Shown one piece after another: positions 1 to 13,343 of a stretch of DNA of 64,000 bases (the first letter of the stretch is position 1; each line of letters starts with the position of its first letter). Location: the NCBI GenBank assembly GCA_003868215.1, contig QWDQ01000031.1:124001-188000 (forward strand). The letters are read 5' to 3'. The translations under genes were made by a program, and so were the position numbers. Source of the stretch: Pseudophaeomoniella oleicola. Its lineage: Eukaryota; Ascomycota; Eurotiomycetes; Phaeomoniellales; Phaeomoniellaceae. The notes under the pieces are model-generated. The model was not told where the DNA came from. It did no database searches and saw nothing but the letters and a program-made list of their open reading frames with translations.

Positions 1-2270
1 CTGGGCGCCGTAAAACGGCAATATCCACGAAGACCGCTCAGACCGCTCACTCATCAGGTCCGGCTCTAGACGAAGACGAAGACGATCTCTCAGAGTTGGA
101 CTCCGACTTTGCCTGGTCTGAATTTTCGATGGCCGAGGAATCCTCCGGTATTGAGTCCTTGTCAGATAACGTCACTGGAGAAAATGCCGTGACTGTCTCG
201 GGAAGCACACCGGCTAGCAGACGTCGGCGTACCAGATGGAAAAAACCCGTCCCCTACTGGGATCCGAATTATCGGAAGCAAAGAGAGAGAGGAAAGCTCG
301 AACGTGCTCACCCCGAGATAAAGACCATGTGGGAAGATCTCGAGAAGATTGAACCCCTCAAGCCAGTCCAAGCAGAGCAGCCTACGACAATCTCGAGGAA
401 ACTCAAGTCATATCAACTTGAGGGCTTGGATTGGATGGCTCGTCAAGAAAAATCACAATGGAAAGGTGGTCTTCTAGGAGACGAGATGGGAATGGGAAAG
501 ACCATACAAGCCGTTTCACTCCTTATGTCTGACTATCCTGCAAAAGATCCCACGCTGGTCGTGGTACCACCAGTTGCTTTGATGCAATGGCAAGCTGAGA
601 TCACCTCTTATACTGACGGCAAGCTCAAGGTCCTCATATATCACGGACCTAAAGTCAAACTCCTGACCAAGAAAGATATACGCAAATACGATGTTATTAT
701 GATATCTTACTCTGGCCTCGAATCCATGTATCGGAAGGAGAGCAAAGGATGGAACCGCAACAATGGCATCGTCAAGGAAGACAGCATAATTCATGACATC
801 CACTTCCACCGCATCATTCTCGACGAGGCTCATTCCATCAAACAGAGAACTACAGGGGTCGCAAAGGCGTGTTTCGCACTGAAAGCTGACTACAAATGGT
901 GTCTCTCTGGGACTCCCGTTCAAAATCGGATTGGCGAGTTCTTTTCATTGCTTCGCTTCCTGGAGCTGGAGCCTTTCGCTTGCTACTTTTGCAAAACCTG
1001 CTCTTGCAAGCAACTTCACTGGTCTCAGAACGAAAACAAAATGTGCAATCACTGCGGTCACAGTGGTTTCAGCCACGTCTCTGTCTTCAATCAAGAGATC
1101 CTCAATCCTATCACACAAGGAGAAGATCTGGATCTGCGCCGCAAGGCTTTAGGGAAGCTGCACCTGATCACAGACAGAATCATGTTAAGACGCATGAAGC
1201 GTGATTACACCTCATCTATGGAACTTCCCCCCAAAGAAGTGATCATTCACAACCAGTTCTTCGGTGAGATCGAGAGCGACTTCTCTTCAAGTATCATGAC
1301 AAACACATCACGACAATTTGACACTTACGTTGCACGCGGTGTGATGCTCAACAATTACGCTAATATCTTCGGTCTGATTATGCAAATGAGACAGGTTGCC
1401 AACCATCCAGATTTGATACTCAAGAAACACGCCCAGGGTGGTCAAAACGTGCTCGTCTGCTGCATTTGCGATGAAGTGGCTGAAGATGCAATCAAATCAC
1501 GCTGCAAGCACGAATTCTGCAGAACGTGCGCAAAGAATTACATCAGCTCATTTGAAGATATCGGAGACCCAGACTGCCCTCGCTGCCACATAGCTCTCTC
1601 GATTGATCTTGAGCAGCCAGAGATGGAGCAAGAGGAGGAAACCGTGAAGAAAAGCTCCATCATCAATCGTATCAAAATGGAAGACTGGACCTCATCTAGC
1701 AAGATCGAGATGCTCGTCTACGACCTCTACAAGCTCCGCAGCAAGAAGCAGACACTAAAGAGTATTGTCTTTTCCCAATTTACATCGATGTTACAGCTTG
1801 TGGAGTGGCGTCTCCGACGTGCAGGGTTCAACACCGTCATGCTTGATGGCAGCATGTCTCCAGCCCAGCGTCAAAAGTCGATCGAGTATTTCATGAACAA
1901 TACTGACGTTGAGGTGTTCCTGGTGTCACTCAAAGCAGGCGGTGTGGCTCTGAATCTCACCGAAGCGTCTCGTGTATATATTGTTGATCCGTAAGTGCTT
2001 CAGTCTCTTGTGTATTTTGATTATGCTGACGTTTGCAAAAGCTGGTGGAACCCTGCAGCAGAATGGCAAAGTGCCGATCGTTGCCATCGCATAGGACAGC
2101 GACGCCCATGTGTGATCACGCGGTTAGTGATTGAGGATTCTGTCGAGTCGCGTATCGTACTACTCCAAGAGAAAAAGGCGAACATGATCCAGGGGACGAT
2201 CAACAAAGACCAAGTGGCTTTGGAAAAATTGACACCAGAGGATATGCAATTCTTATTCCGTGGTTCATGA
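1..2270 (+). CDS. RAD16: RAD16-type SNF2 helicase with RING finger (5' partial)
   Basis: DNA-dependent ATPase of global-genome nucleotide excision repair; in yeast Rad16 acts with Rad7 on untranscribed DNA and as part of a ubiquitin ligase. The frame is open from the window's first bases, so the start lies upstream. Exons: <1..1990 and 2042..2270 (51-nt intron), which joins VDP to WWNPAAEW, the SNF2 motif V region. Visible in order: acidic N-terminal stretch, Walker A DEMGMGKT (near nt 480), DEAH motif II in [10 protein letters not shown] (near 825), a Cys-rich insert typical of Rad16 ([15 protein letters not shown]; 990-1070), a C3HC4 RING starting CCICDE (near 1457), then the C-terminal helicase domain with [21 protein letters not shown] and ADRCHRIGQ. 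Stop TGA at 2268. Rad5-type relatives carry a HIRAN domain, but the N-terminus is not available to test this. The Rad16-like Cys insert favours Rad16. Confidence 0.93.
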
Positions 2271-5173
2271 TCGGCCATCAAATGGTCCAAAGTATCTTCT
2301 GGCGCCGCTCCATGTTAGCATTGCGACGGATCTACCACACCTTCACTGGGCTTTCCATGTGTTTTTCTTTTCGGTAACGATACCTGATAGGCGGGCTGTT
2401 AATTTCTGGGACTGGGATGTGCGAAGTTGCTATCGACGAATGCAGGGCGGGTATGGAGTAATCAATGGGCTTATCGGAAATCTCGGTGACGATTTCCTTC
2501 GATGCTGATACGTGTCAAGCGCTCGGGGGTACTGCTGCCCACGGGACGGCTTCTAGGATGCTGCACGTCAGACCACTTTTTCGGTATATGGCCGTTGACT
2601 TCTTTTTCACTATGGTTATTCAACGTCAGTGAATATCAGCAATGAATATCCTACGAGCGTGCCCAGTAGACATAGTTCCATACGAATACACCATGATCGT
2701 GATGTAATTTGCCTGTGATCTGTCTGAGCTATGGAAAATGGGAATGTGCGAACTTTGAGGTAGAGGACTGCTATCTGACTTTATCGAGCAAGTTGGCGGA
2801 AGCTGATGCGGCTTTGATCAAGGTTTCTGGGCCGCCCGATGAGCGCCGACCGGACGTTGAATCCTTTTCGAGCTTCGGCTGGTTATCACACTTTCCAAAA
2901 AAGGGAAGTTGGTAGGCAATCAAGACTACTACGTAGTAGGGCATTTGGGTGATCGGCTTTCAATTGCCCATGCTGGCGACGTCACTGGAAGAGACGTGGA
3001 GAGTGACGGAGTGACGGAGGTGACGGAGGTAGGATGATTGAGCGACTTATCGTACCTGACAGGGGTGACTTCCAAGGTTTACGATGTGGGAGAACGAGAA
3101 CGAGCATGCGAATTGAAAAAGTGTGACTGTAAATTCCGTCTTGTGTTGTTGAGCCATGGCGCCGGGAGCACTTAAGGCGGCATGAATCTCCTCTTGACCT
3201 TCTCTTCAGCAAGTAGCAAGCAGCAAGCCAGTTCTGTGAGTGAAATCCGTGTTGTTCTTATTGCCTCAGGACCAATTTTGTTGGGCGTCTGTTTCGTCTG
3301 GTCGCGTTCGCACACAATTCTAGTTACCCAACTTCTGGTGGAAGAAGGCTACCCTACTGTCTGTGCATTGGCAGAATTTTGCTTGAGGTTGCTGGAAAGG
3401 AAATCAAAAACATCAACCAATAGTCACAGTTCACAACATTCTCCCCGGTCTCGCTGGTGATGTATCAAGACTTCACGTATTGGATCAATTTATAAGTATT
3501 GCATCCTTCGCCCAGCGCTCCGTTACCTACAAATACACGACACCACCCATTTATTTTCCCGAGGCGCCAACCCCCAGCCCAACCCCCTTTTTTGCTCCAT
3601 CGCACCTTGCATCGCACCGCACCGCATTGCCCGCATTGCATCGCATCATCTACATCACAACACGTGCACACGATACGAGCCTTACTTCTGATACAACTAC
3701 TGTATCCCTTTGGACACAGGTCGACAAGAACAAAAAGAACATTGTTGCAGATCCCCGAAGTTACTGGTGCATTGCATTGCATATTGGATCCATTAACCAC
3801 GGACATTACGGAGTATCGAATTCTTTGTCTACTACTACGTACCTACGGTACCAATATTCTGACGCCATTGTTCTTGTTAACTTATTGTTCGCTTTCCATC
3901 ATTGTCTCCTCTCGACCGTTTTATCTGTTCTTTGTCCTTGGGTTACCGGACCCGCATTCCTTAACCGCCAGCGAATCTAGGGGGCCCGGGCACACCCAAG
4001 CCAAAGAGGAGGAAAGAAGTGGCTGCTGAGTGGTTGAGGCAAGCTCAATAATTAGAAGACCTTTCTAAAGTGAACGAATCCCGGTAAGACATCACCAGCA
4101 CCCAACCCCCCTCCACCGCCCCAAAGACCAGATCTTTCTAGGCGTTCTGTGTGTACCTAGACTAACCACTGTGCTACGTAGTAATCGCTGGGAAAAGCTA
4201 AAAGCGAGACAAGACCAAAACAAAAGCCTTTCCACGGCACTGAATTTCACAGTAAGCGAACCAAGGAACCCCCCGGACTCTAAATTTGGCTCGCCTACTC
4301 CACTTAAACCCATTTACCTAAACTTACTTGTCGTTTACTTAGTTACTACGATACAACTAAACCTCAAAGCCTACGAAGAAGAACGACATACCTAAATCGA
4401 CGCGTCACTGCCACCGCTAAAGCTCGTATAGGGACCACTGAGGTATCTGGATCCAAAACAATTCCACCCTTTCCATGTACTGGTGTAACTGATATACCCT
4501 CCACACGAGCCTCCTGTATCGTACTGTACAGGAAAGCTGAGAAAGGAGAGTAACGAAAGGAAAAGAAGAAGAAGGGATCGTTGGAGACTGGGGACTAGCT
4601 GGTGGGCCTAGACATTATTCGTCTCTGCTGGAAGTGCTCTAGAGGTGTTCTGCGACATTGATTACATTATTGGATTTAGCAACACCTAACCACCTCTTCC
4701 AGAATCTCCCCAGACTTCTCGACCTCACCTGGCCTGCTGCAACCGCCATTCCTTGGGAGCACCATATTTGTAGAGCTCCGTCATATGTTACAAGCAACAC
4801 CGTCATTTCTTGTTTTGAATCTTCCGGGAGTGGACCTTGTTCATACCAATCCCACCCATTATTACGACCATTGCTGACGGTAAGTGCTCATACCCAGGCA
4901 CCAATAGGAGCAAGACAGCTCCGAGGTGGCGGCGATGGACCTCCTCCTGTGAACGGATAATGCTGACCAGTTGGTGCTTTGCAGCAGGTGTCTGACCCGA
5001 CTTTGAAGAACCTAGAAGACAATCATCCATGTTACATACGACAGCCCTCGTTCGATGAATGACTACACCCAGCTCACAACATAACTTGCCCGCTACACAG
5101 CTTGATACGAGCTGTGTCACATACCCACTCCTTTTCAGTCCTTTGGAGACAACATTCTATCTCCGCAGTCCAT
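2271..5173. other. Long intergenic spacer / probable 5' leader region
   Basis: 2.9 kb with no convincing gene. It holds a perfect 14-bp palindrome (CTACTACGTAGTAG, 2926-2939), GCATCGCACC-like short repeats near 3595-3650 and pyrimidine-rich stretches. Several open frames of 70-176 codons overlap in different frames and are proline/serine-biased without any recognisable domain. The stretch after about 3500 could be a long transcribed leader of the next gene. No transcript evidence is available. Confidence 0.5.
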
Positions 5174-7935
5174 ATGCCCATCAAGCTCCCTAAAGGATTG
5201 AAAGGCCGGAGGAAATCTTCAGCGCAGGCGCTAGATGAACTTGCAAATCCCCCGCAGGGTACCTTCCACGTCCTGGAACGAGAACATGCTACGAGAAGAT
5301 CGGCCGAGGGGTTCAGCGGTGGTAAAAGGTTGGCGTTGGAGGGTCGACCTGTGACGTTCGGTCCTCAAGATTTTGAGAGAGAACAGGTCTATTCTGTTGG
5401 CGCTAAGGAAAACAGGTAGGATGCACCCATGGATATTGACGACACGATGTCGCTGACCTCTGCAGGAAAAGTGCCGGAACAATTGAATCGTATTCGACAG
5501 GGCGTGCCAATCAAAGCGCAGCCTCGTCCATGCGTTTAAGCTCTGCTTCAACAAACCCATCATCCACTGATCTGTCGCTGGATGGTCAGCGAGCCGCTAG
5601 CGGACTCCGGAAGTCTTTCCCTGAGATCTCCTCTACACCACGCCCATCGGGCAGATCTCTTTTCCGTGCATCACCAGGGAACCATATGCAAGGCTCTCTG
5701 GCAGATTCCCCAGGCATTGCCTATACCGGACGGGAACGCGCCGCAACCGCAAGTACTACCAGTACTGCCACTCCACCAAGATTGTTAGACTCTGAATTTG
5801 CGCTTGGCTCAGATATGGATGACTTTGGGAATATGTTCGAAGCCCTTGACAAAAAGGACAGCCGGGATCGAAACAAAGTGTCATTCGACGGCAACGACAT
5901 CTATTACCAAGCGCATGCCTCACAACCCGCCGCAGCTCATCAAATCGATGACAGTATCTCATCGCTGAGACACATCCCTTCACCAAATACGATTGACCGG
6001 TCCCGGGAGCTCACGTCGTCTCCATTTTCTTGGAGCAGCCAACGTTCGGACGAAAACCTCATTGGTTCGTCGTCCCCCCAGAGGTCCCCTCTTCAACAGA
6101 CGCCCGCCGCTCCCCGGCCGTTATCCTATGGATCAGGTGGCTCTGACTTCGGGGGCCGTAATGCGAACGCGATTCGCCGTACGCCTTCGCCATTGAAGGA
6201 GGTCTCTTCTGCTAGACGTGATGATGACGTTCGTGGATGGGCTGCCACACCTACCTATGGTGGACGCCACGAGGATCGTCATCCGACACCAGATCCTGCT
6301 CTAGAAATTGCTGACTCTGTTGAGTTGACACACAACGATGATCACGAAGCTGATGACAGAGATGCAGAAGTAAAATCGATTGAGTCAATTTTAGATCCCT
6401 CGTTAGTTGAGTCGATGCAGCTTGCAACAGTTTACGAGAACGTGCAGTCCATTCCTGAGCCGCCAAAGTCTACCAATAAGGTTATGACACCCGCACAGTT
6501 CGAACGTTATAGACGAGAACAAGAATTGAGGGGAATGGGCGCCTCAGAAACGGAGCAATCTGAGGATGAACAAGAGCAAGATGAAGAGGATGAGGACGAG
6601 ATTGAGAAAGCAAGGCAGGCACAAACACAACGGAGGAAACAAGAGGCAAAGCTTGCAGTATACCGACAGCAGATGAGAAGAGTCACGGGAGATAAAGCAG
6701 AGCCTCCATCAGTGACAGTGACGGGACCTCAATCAGCACGAGCAACCAGAAGCGCACCCAACCTGACCAATCGCCTTTCTCCCTTGCATCTAGACCCTAG
6801 GAGGTCCCCTGCAAGTGGACGTAGTAGCGAAGGGGAAGATGAAGATGAGGACGTACCCCTCGGTATCTTGGCTGCTCACGGGTTCCCAAGTAAAGGCAGA
6901 CCGCCGTCACAGCTCGCGAATTTCAGACCTGGCTCCGGTATGAGCGTAAGATCCGAATCTCAAGTGAATCTGGCTGGATCCGGCTCTGGTGCGAGCACAA
7001 TCACACCAGGTCCGCAGGAGTCTCTTCCTGCTTTTGCCCGAAAGCTGCCGCAAGATCCCTACTTTGGAGCTGGCCTGATAAGCGGTCCTACTCGAGAATC
7101 GTTTGCTTTAGGTGGAGGTGCACCAAATATACATAGTGTCACACCGCCAGGTCTTCCTCCAGGTGGTTTGGTCGGCGTCATCGCTGGTGAGGAGCGTGCT
7201 CGAGCTCTGAGACGCGGTAGTCCTAATGCTCAAGCTGCTGCGGAGCTTCCAGCGGGTATGCAGCAACAATTCGCGGCAGGAGCGCCTGGCATGGTGCCGT
7301 ATGGAATGTCACCCCATGATCAAGCTCAGCTCCAAATGCAAGCACAGATGAACAATATGATGCAGATGCAGATGCAGTGGATGCAACAAATGCAGTTTAT
7401 GGTGATGCAAGGTCAACCGCAAGGAAATCCATTATTGCCATCTGTGCCTAGTCTGGTACCCCAATCATCTTCCATGACCAATCTGAATTTACCCGCCCAG
7501 CAACAGCAGGTTGCACAACCTCAAGGCCAAAGACCCAAGAGTATGATGACACCTCAGTCCGCTCCGTGGACTCGGCCTAGCGGAATAGCTGGATTTGGTG
7601 GTGGCCTCACAGCTCCTCCCTCGTATGCGCCTTCGATCGCTCCATCGGAACGCAGCAACATTGGCCTAGCTCCACGATACCGACCGGTATCTGTCGCTCC
7701 GCCATCGAACTCGGGTCGTACGTCCACGATGAAGTCGGCCACTCCTCGCTCGATGCCTCCATTGCAATCTGGCAAATCGTCCCAGACAACCACGACGGTC
7801 CGCGCTGTTGCCGAAGACGACGAAGACGATCGCGCATGGGCTGAGATGAAACGGAAGCGAGAGGAGAGGAAAATGGCACGAAAGTACAAGAAGGGCCAGC
7901 AAGAGCTGGCATCCTTGTATCATGATGATATATGA
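5174..7935 (+). CDS. Low-complexity conserved-looking fungal protein of unknown function
   Basis: Exons 5174..5415 and 5466..7935 (50-nt GT..AG intron) give about 903 residues. The start MPIKLPKGLKGRR was chosen because the first exon runs in frame into the large second exon and the N-terminus is basic. I do not recognise the family. It is mostly Ser/Pro/Gln-rich and disordered. Ordered-looking parts are a short N-terminal segment, a charged predicted helix with MTPAQFERYRREQELRGMG followed by an acidic Glu/Asp run and a basic KARQAQTQRRKQEAKLAVYR helix (around nt 6480-6690), a Met/Gln-rich tract (around 7255-7410), and a very basic C-terminal helix (EMKRKREERKMARKYKKG) ending in LASLYHDDI. 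No membrane segments or signal peptide. It could be a scaffold or condensate-type protein; that is speculation. Confidence 0.8.
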
Positions 7936-10000
7936 TCCTGATCGTTCTTTTCGTCTCTTGCAAGCACATGTCTTATCTTAATTCGAGCACACACCACTTT
8001 TTTCCCTTTCCAGCGACCAGGCAGCACCTTTAATGATCTCCAGCGTTCCTGCTGTGCAGTTTTTTCGTTTGTATAATCGCATTTTCGCCGGGCCATATAT
8101 GGCAATGTTGGTCGCATAGATAGCGTGGAGCGGTCTCCGGGTCTGAAAATGGTGGTCTTCAAGACAAGACTGGACAGGGACCTCTACCTCCTACCTCTTG
8201 CTCATACTGGAGAACCTGTGCCGGTGTAATTTGGGGGGATTAAAAAGGAGAAAGTGTGGTTTTCTTTGGATGGATAAAAAGAAAAGAAAGTTCTTTAAAC
8301 CGTTTTCATCTTGGGAAAATGAGGATTTCATATTGTTCATAAAGAAACCTCTTGAATTTGCAAAAATTTGGACAAGTTCCCTACCGTCTGTACATACATA
8401 CATATATTACACATACCTACCTGCGAAAGTACACCTAGAACATCCACACAGAATTCATACACTGATTGCCCATTCCCTCGTCCTCACCCTTCATCTTGTT
8501 TCCCCCGAACGTTCACGGCTGATCTGTTTACATGTCTCTCAATATAAGCACGAGTGTGCCTAGTGTCTACGTTCCAGAGCACAAGTGCATGAGGCAAGAT
8601 GAGTCTACGCGGTCCCTCTGCCTTTGATCACAGAACAGTAGGTACAGACCCTACTAAGTACTAGGTGTCTACCTGAATGTCGTGATACAGTATGAGTTAT
8701 AATAAGATCAAGAAACCAAAGTACATCCCATTCCCCTTCAACTGGAGAACGGAGTCGGAACTGAGTGCGATGGAAGCATTCATGGAAGGATTTTAGAAGG
8801 TTGTTGATTGGAAAAAATGGATGGCGCCGGAATCCACAGGAAGAAAAAAGCGGAGGCGACTTCAAGGCACGAAGTGAATTCATTACGATGGAGTCGGGTG
8901 ACATTGAAGCTATGGGCAAATAGTTCCAATGCACTCAACTCCATACCTACGACGTACTACGATAGTTGGTAAAATTCTTTGCCAATCGATTGGGCTTGGG
9001 GTTTGTGGATTCTCTCGTATATATTGCTTTTCTCTCGGCATGATAAGCCGAGAAGTTTGGCGTAAAGTTGAGGATGGCGTCGGCAGATGTTGAGAAGAGG
9101 CATGCAGGTAGGGGTTGTAGGTAACCTGACTTTGCGTGAGTGTTGGCGAAATGAAGCAACGAGGCAAGCCAGGCAGAGAGTCGTTGATGAGGGAACTTTG
9201 TCATGATGAAGGGAAGAATCGGTCAAATGAAGATAGGCGTTGAGCAGTTACTCGATTAGGAGAGACTTGAATTCAGTCTGTCTTGTCTGCCTTACCATCT
9301 CGTCCAGATGTCTCTCTATGACGGCTCCTTGACCACCTTCCTGTCAATGCCTCCTGATTCATACATCTTATCGTCCACCCCAAACCTCTAGAGATTAAGT
9401 CGCATTCAACAACCAATGAGATAGAACAGTGAATAACGTATTACTGGATGCTATTTCGTGATTTCAACGACTCTTCGGTGGGAAAAACCATGCAACGTTA
9501 CACAAAAAAGTAAGACCGGCAAACGGTCTCTACGCTTTTTACGGTTAAACGGATGAGGCGCAAGTTCCCACAACTCTCCCGTCTCCTGTCAAAGAGAAGG
9601 GAAGGAAAAGAAAAAGGCCTTTTACTTTCTTTTCTCAGGTGATTTTCACGAGTCATTGTCGCATTCAGTAAGAAGTGTGCCTAGTTTCACAAGGAATATT
9701 CGTTACAGATGAGCCGTGGAGCATTGTAACCCTGCCTTTGTCGATCTTCTCCACCGTGGAGGATTATTCGACGGCACCGGCCTAACTACGTACAATTCAT
9801 TCACGCGCTTCTCTCACAATCTTCCACTATGGGATGGTCGCCTTTTTGACCATCAGGCTGAACGGCTCCGTCGCAGGATCTATTTAATTCCTGCCCCATG
9901 TTTATCTTCATGTTTCTTCCTCTCCTCTTTTTCGTGGCACCTCATCGTTAAAGCGCCAGCGACCCTGAGCCAAAGAACTTTGCGCTCCCCGACCGGCATC
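7936..10000. other. Intergenic spacer
   Basis: 2.1 kb between the low-complexity protein and the permease. It contains short open frames on both strands without domain features, poly-purine and poly-pyrimidine patches, and a pyrimidine-rich stretch just before the permease start that resembles a fungal promoter or leader. No RNA gene or transposon was recognised. Confidence 0.5.
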
Positions 10001-11871
10001 ATGGAGATGAAAGATTACAAGCCCGGCGACGTCGAGACCGGCGATGGATCGTTGCAACCTGATTATGGAGACTCGTCAGGGACCAAACAGAAATGGACCA
10101 CTCGCTTTGTCGATAGTTTCAAACGCGATCCAAACGTGACCGTCACCAGGCCTGGCGCCATTCGCGCAGATGGCAAGGTTTTCGACAGTGCCACAGTCGC
10201 CGCGCAGGCCACAGCCGACTCGCCATTGGCAAAGAGGTTGAAGGGTAGACACTTGCAGATGATTGCAATTGGTGGCTCTATCGGTTTGTGGTCTCCGATG
10301 GGTTGAATCGGCTGCCTCGTGCTGACAAACCATCCACAGGGACTGGTCTGTTCGTCGGAAGCGGCAGTGCTCTAGCGACAGGTGGACCTGCGTCGCTACT
10401 CATAGCCTTTGCTTTGGTTGGTATTATGATATACTGCACAGTACATGCACTGGGCGAAATGGCTGTCCTCTTCCCTGTGGCCGGTTCCTTTTCTGCCTAT
10501 TCTACACGATTTTTAGATCAATCTTGGGGGATGGCTATGGGGTGGAACTATGCCATGCAGTGGCTTGTCGTGCTCCCCCTGGAAGTTGTCGCCGCATCAC
10601 TCACGGTAGATTTCTGGGAATCCAATATTTCGAATGCAGCTTGGGTCGCCATCTTCCTGGTCGTGATTATTGCCATTAATTTCTTTGGTGTCAAGGGTTA
10701 CGGAGAGGCAGAATTTTTCTTCTCTATCGTAAAAGTCATCGCCGTCATCGGGTTTATGTACGCGTACCCTATCAAGTTTGGTGGTTAACAGGCGCTGACA
10801 ATTCCAAGCATCCTAGGCATCATCTTAGACTGTGGCGGTGGCCCCGACGGAGGCTATATCGGCGGCAGATACTGGCGCAACCCTGGTGCCTTCAACCACG
10901 GATTCAAGGGTCTGTGCAGTGTGTTTGTCACTGCAGCTTTCGCCTTTGCGGGAACCGAACTGGTTGGTCTTGCGGCCGCCGAAACTGCCAATCCGAGGAA
11001 ATCACTTCCCACTGCCGTTAAACAAGTCTTCTGGCGTATCACCCTCTTCTATATCGTGTCATTGTTGCTTGTCGGCTTACTTGTGCCGTATACGACCGGT
11101 GAACTCCTTAACAGCCAATCATCTGCCGACGCTAAGGCTTCCCCCTTCGTGATTGCCATCCAAAATGCCGGCATTTCCGGCTTGCCATCCGTGATGAACG
11201 TCGTCATTATGATTTCTGTCCTGTCGGTCGGCAACAGCTCAATCTATGGCTCGTCTCGTACCCTTGCAGCTCTTGCTGAGCAGGGTCAAGCACCCAGGAT
11301 CTTCGCCTACATCGACCGCAAAGGCAGGCCGCTCTTCGCTATCATCTTCGCTAGTGTCCTCGGATTCATCGCTTTCATTGCTGCAAGCTCTAAACAGGAA
11401 GAGGCGTTCAATTGGATGCTCGCTCTTTCTGGTCTTTCCTCCATCTTCACTTGGGGCTCGATCTGCCTTGCACACATCCGCTTCCGTCGTGCCTGGCGTC
11501 TTCAGGGGCACACCCTCGACGAACTTGCCTTCCGGTCCCAACCGGGTATTATCGGTTCTTGGATCGGTTTCATTTTCAACTGTCTCGTGCTGATTGCCCA
11601 ATTTTGGACTGGGTTTGCCGGAGTCGGGTATGGATCTGAGACTGCGTCCGAGCGAACACAGGACTTCTTCGAAGTATACCTGGCGGCGCCGGTTGTGATT
11701 CTGTTCTATGTTGTCTACAAGATTTGGAAAAGGACTCCGTTCATGCGATGCAGGGACATGGATTTGGACACCGGAAGGAGGGACCTGGATCTCGGGTACT
11801 TGCTTGAAGAAGAGCGGGCGGAACGGGCAAGTTGGCCTGTCTGGAAAAGAGTCTACAAATTTTTCTGTTAA
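10001..11871 (+). CDS. YAT-family general amino-acid permease
   Basis: Plasma-membrane proton-coupled amino-acid importer of the fungal YAT group (APC superfamily; Gap1/Agp/Put4 relatives). Exons 10001..10283, 10340..10757 and 10809..11871 (introns 56 and 51 nt) give about 587 residues. The start MEMKDYKPGDVETGD precedes a hydrophilic cytosolic N-tail. First-helix motif HLQMIAIGGSIGTGLFVGSG is restored across intron 1, and GFIILGIILDCGG across intron 2; both match the family pattern and support the splice sites. About 12 membrane segments follow, with AGTELVGLAAAETANPRKSLP in the middle and DLDTGRRDLD in the C-terminal tail, as in Gap1-like permeases. Substrate range cannot be read from the sequence. 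Ends at TAA 11869-11871. Confidence 0.93.
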
Positions 11872-13343
11872 AATATTCGATTGGTTCTGTTGTCCATTTG
11901 AAATGGATTCCTGTGTGGATAGAGATAGATAATGTAGGCGCAACTTAGTCGAAGGCTCTGTCGCCGATGTTCATACATACTAGTAACTTTTCTGTCTATA
12001 CAAACCACCGAAGGGGTCTCCCTAGTAAATTCTTGCTGAAGACACGTTAGGATCGGGATATCAAGGCCATCACACGCACATCCATATTTCGTCGCTGATG
12101 TCTGCTATGTAGTAACATCTTTGTCGGTGGTGTTCTCGGCACATGCAAATCGTACATGATCGAATTAGCGCGGCATTTACAATAGAGGTCCGGGACAAAA
12201 AACGGCATCCGTATATCTGCCTCGCATACGGCAGTGCCACCACTATCCTCGGCATCACATCCTGCTTCAAACTCTGATAACCGTAGAAGCAAATGAGCAC
12301 AATCGCATGGTAGCAGATCAGCCTTCGTTCCACAAATCTGGGCTCTGCTAGAGAACAGTTGGTTCAGCGAGGCATATTGATTCTACGTACCCGGTCTTTC
12401 CAAGCGAACACACCTGATCTATATCCCATGCAGTTCCCCATGAATCTCTACGGAGCTTCCCCTATTGGTTGTAATGCAAGATAGCCGCCATGAGTGAGCC
12501 TGGGCTGAACAATGGCATTGTTGCTACTGTGCCTTGAGGTGGGGTCCCCTTAGACTCAGCTGCTAAGCGCCGACCTGTTTGTCGACCTTTATTTCGACCT
12601 CATTCCCTCCTTCCTCACCACATCGACTCGGCGATCTCACAGAGTTCAATTTATCCCTGGGAAGCACAAGTTGACGGGATATCAAGGTATCACGGCATCA
12701 CATGAGGACATTCTGCACTAATGCTGTGGCACACCAATTCTTTGTGGTCAGCTCCCTGCAACCAACGGCGGTCCTGATGACTCTAAGCCTATACTCTGCT
12801 GTCAAGTCCGGATTCCAGTATCGCTCGACCACAGAAAGGTAGGGGGGTCCGGGGGGGCCGAAATCTCTAGCTCAGTGCTACAATCTCTGGCTGAACAATG
12901 TTCAAGGGTGATCTATCTGACTACCTTCTGCTCGACGGCCCTTCTACCTCGCACGCCGACTAGTGTTGAAGGCACTACAACCATTCATCTCCTTCTGGAT
13001 ATCGGAGGGCGTGGCATGAGGAATTCTCCTTTAGGGCCTTCACATAACTCTCTTCATTGGTGGTTACCATCCTATTACCATCCATGTATCGATATCTACA
13101 CACCGCGGTGAGGTATCTCGCCGGCTGCTTACATGCAACCCTACAGCGCAAGCCTAGACGAGGCATCAAAATGGGACTATGGATCCGATGTCAGTGGCAT
13201 GCCAGTAGGTGTCCCGTGAAGGCACTTTGTATCGTTATCTCTGAACCGTCTCTATGCCTACCGATCAGATCCGCCTCGCAAATGATATGTATGCTTAGGT
13301 TCACACCTGCAAGTACAAAAACTGGCATCGTAGCTCTTTTTCC
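11872..13343. other. Intergenic spacer
   Basis: 1.5 kb after the permease. No coherent gene, RNA gene or repeat family is visible; a short G-run lies at about 12842-12860. Open frames here are short and lack domain character. Confidence 0.45.

Noticed and set aside
3480-4029. Overlapping 166- and 176-codon open frames upstream of the low-complexity protein
   Set aside because: Composition is biased by CGCAC/CCC repeats, the two frames overlap each other, and neither shows protein-like features.
8605-9226. Several minus-strand open frames in the spacer before the permease
   Set aside because: Short, mutually overlapping in different frames, with no shared domain or splice chain.
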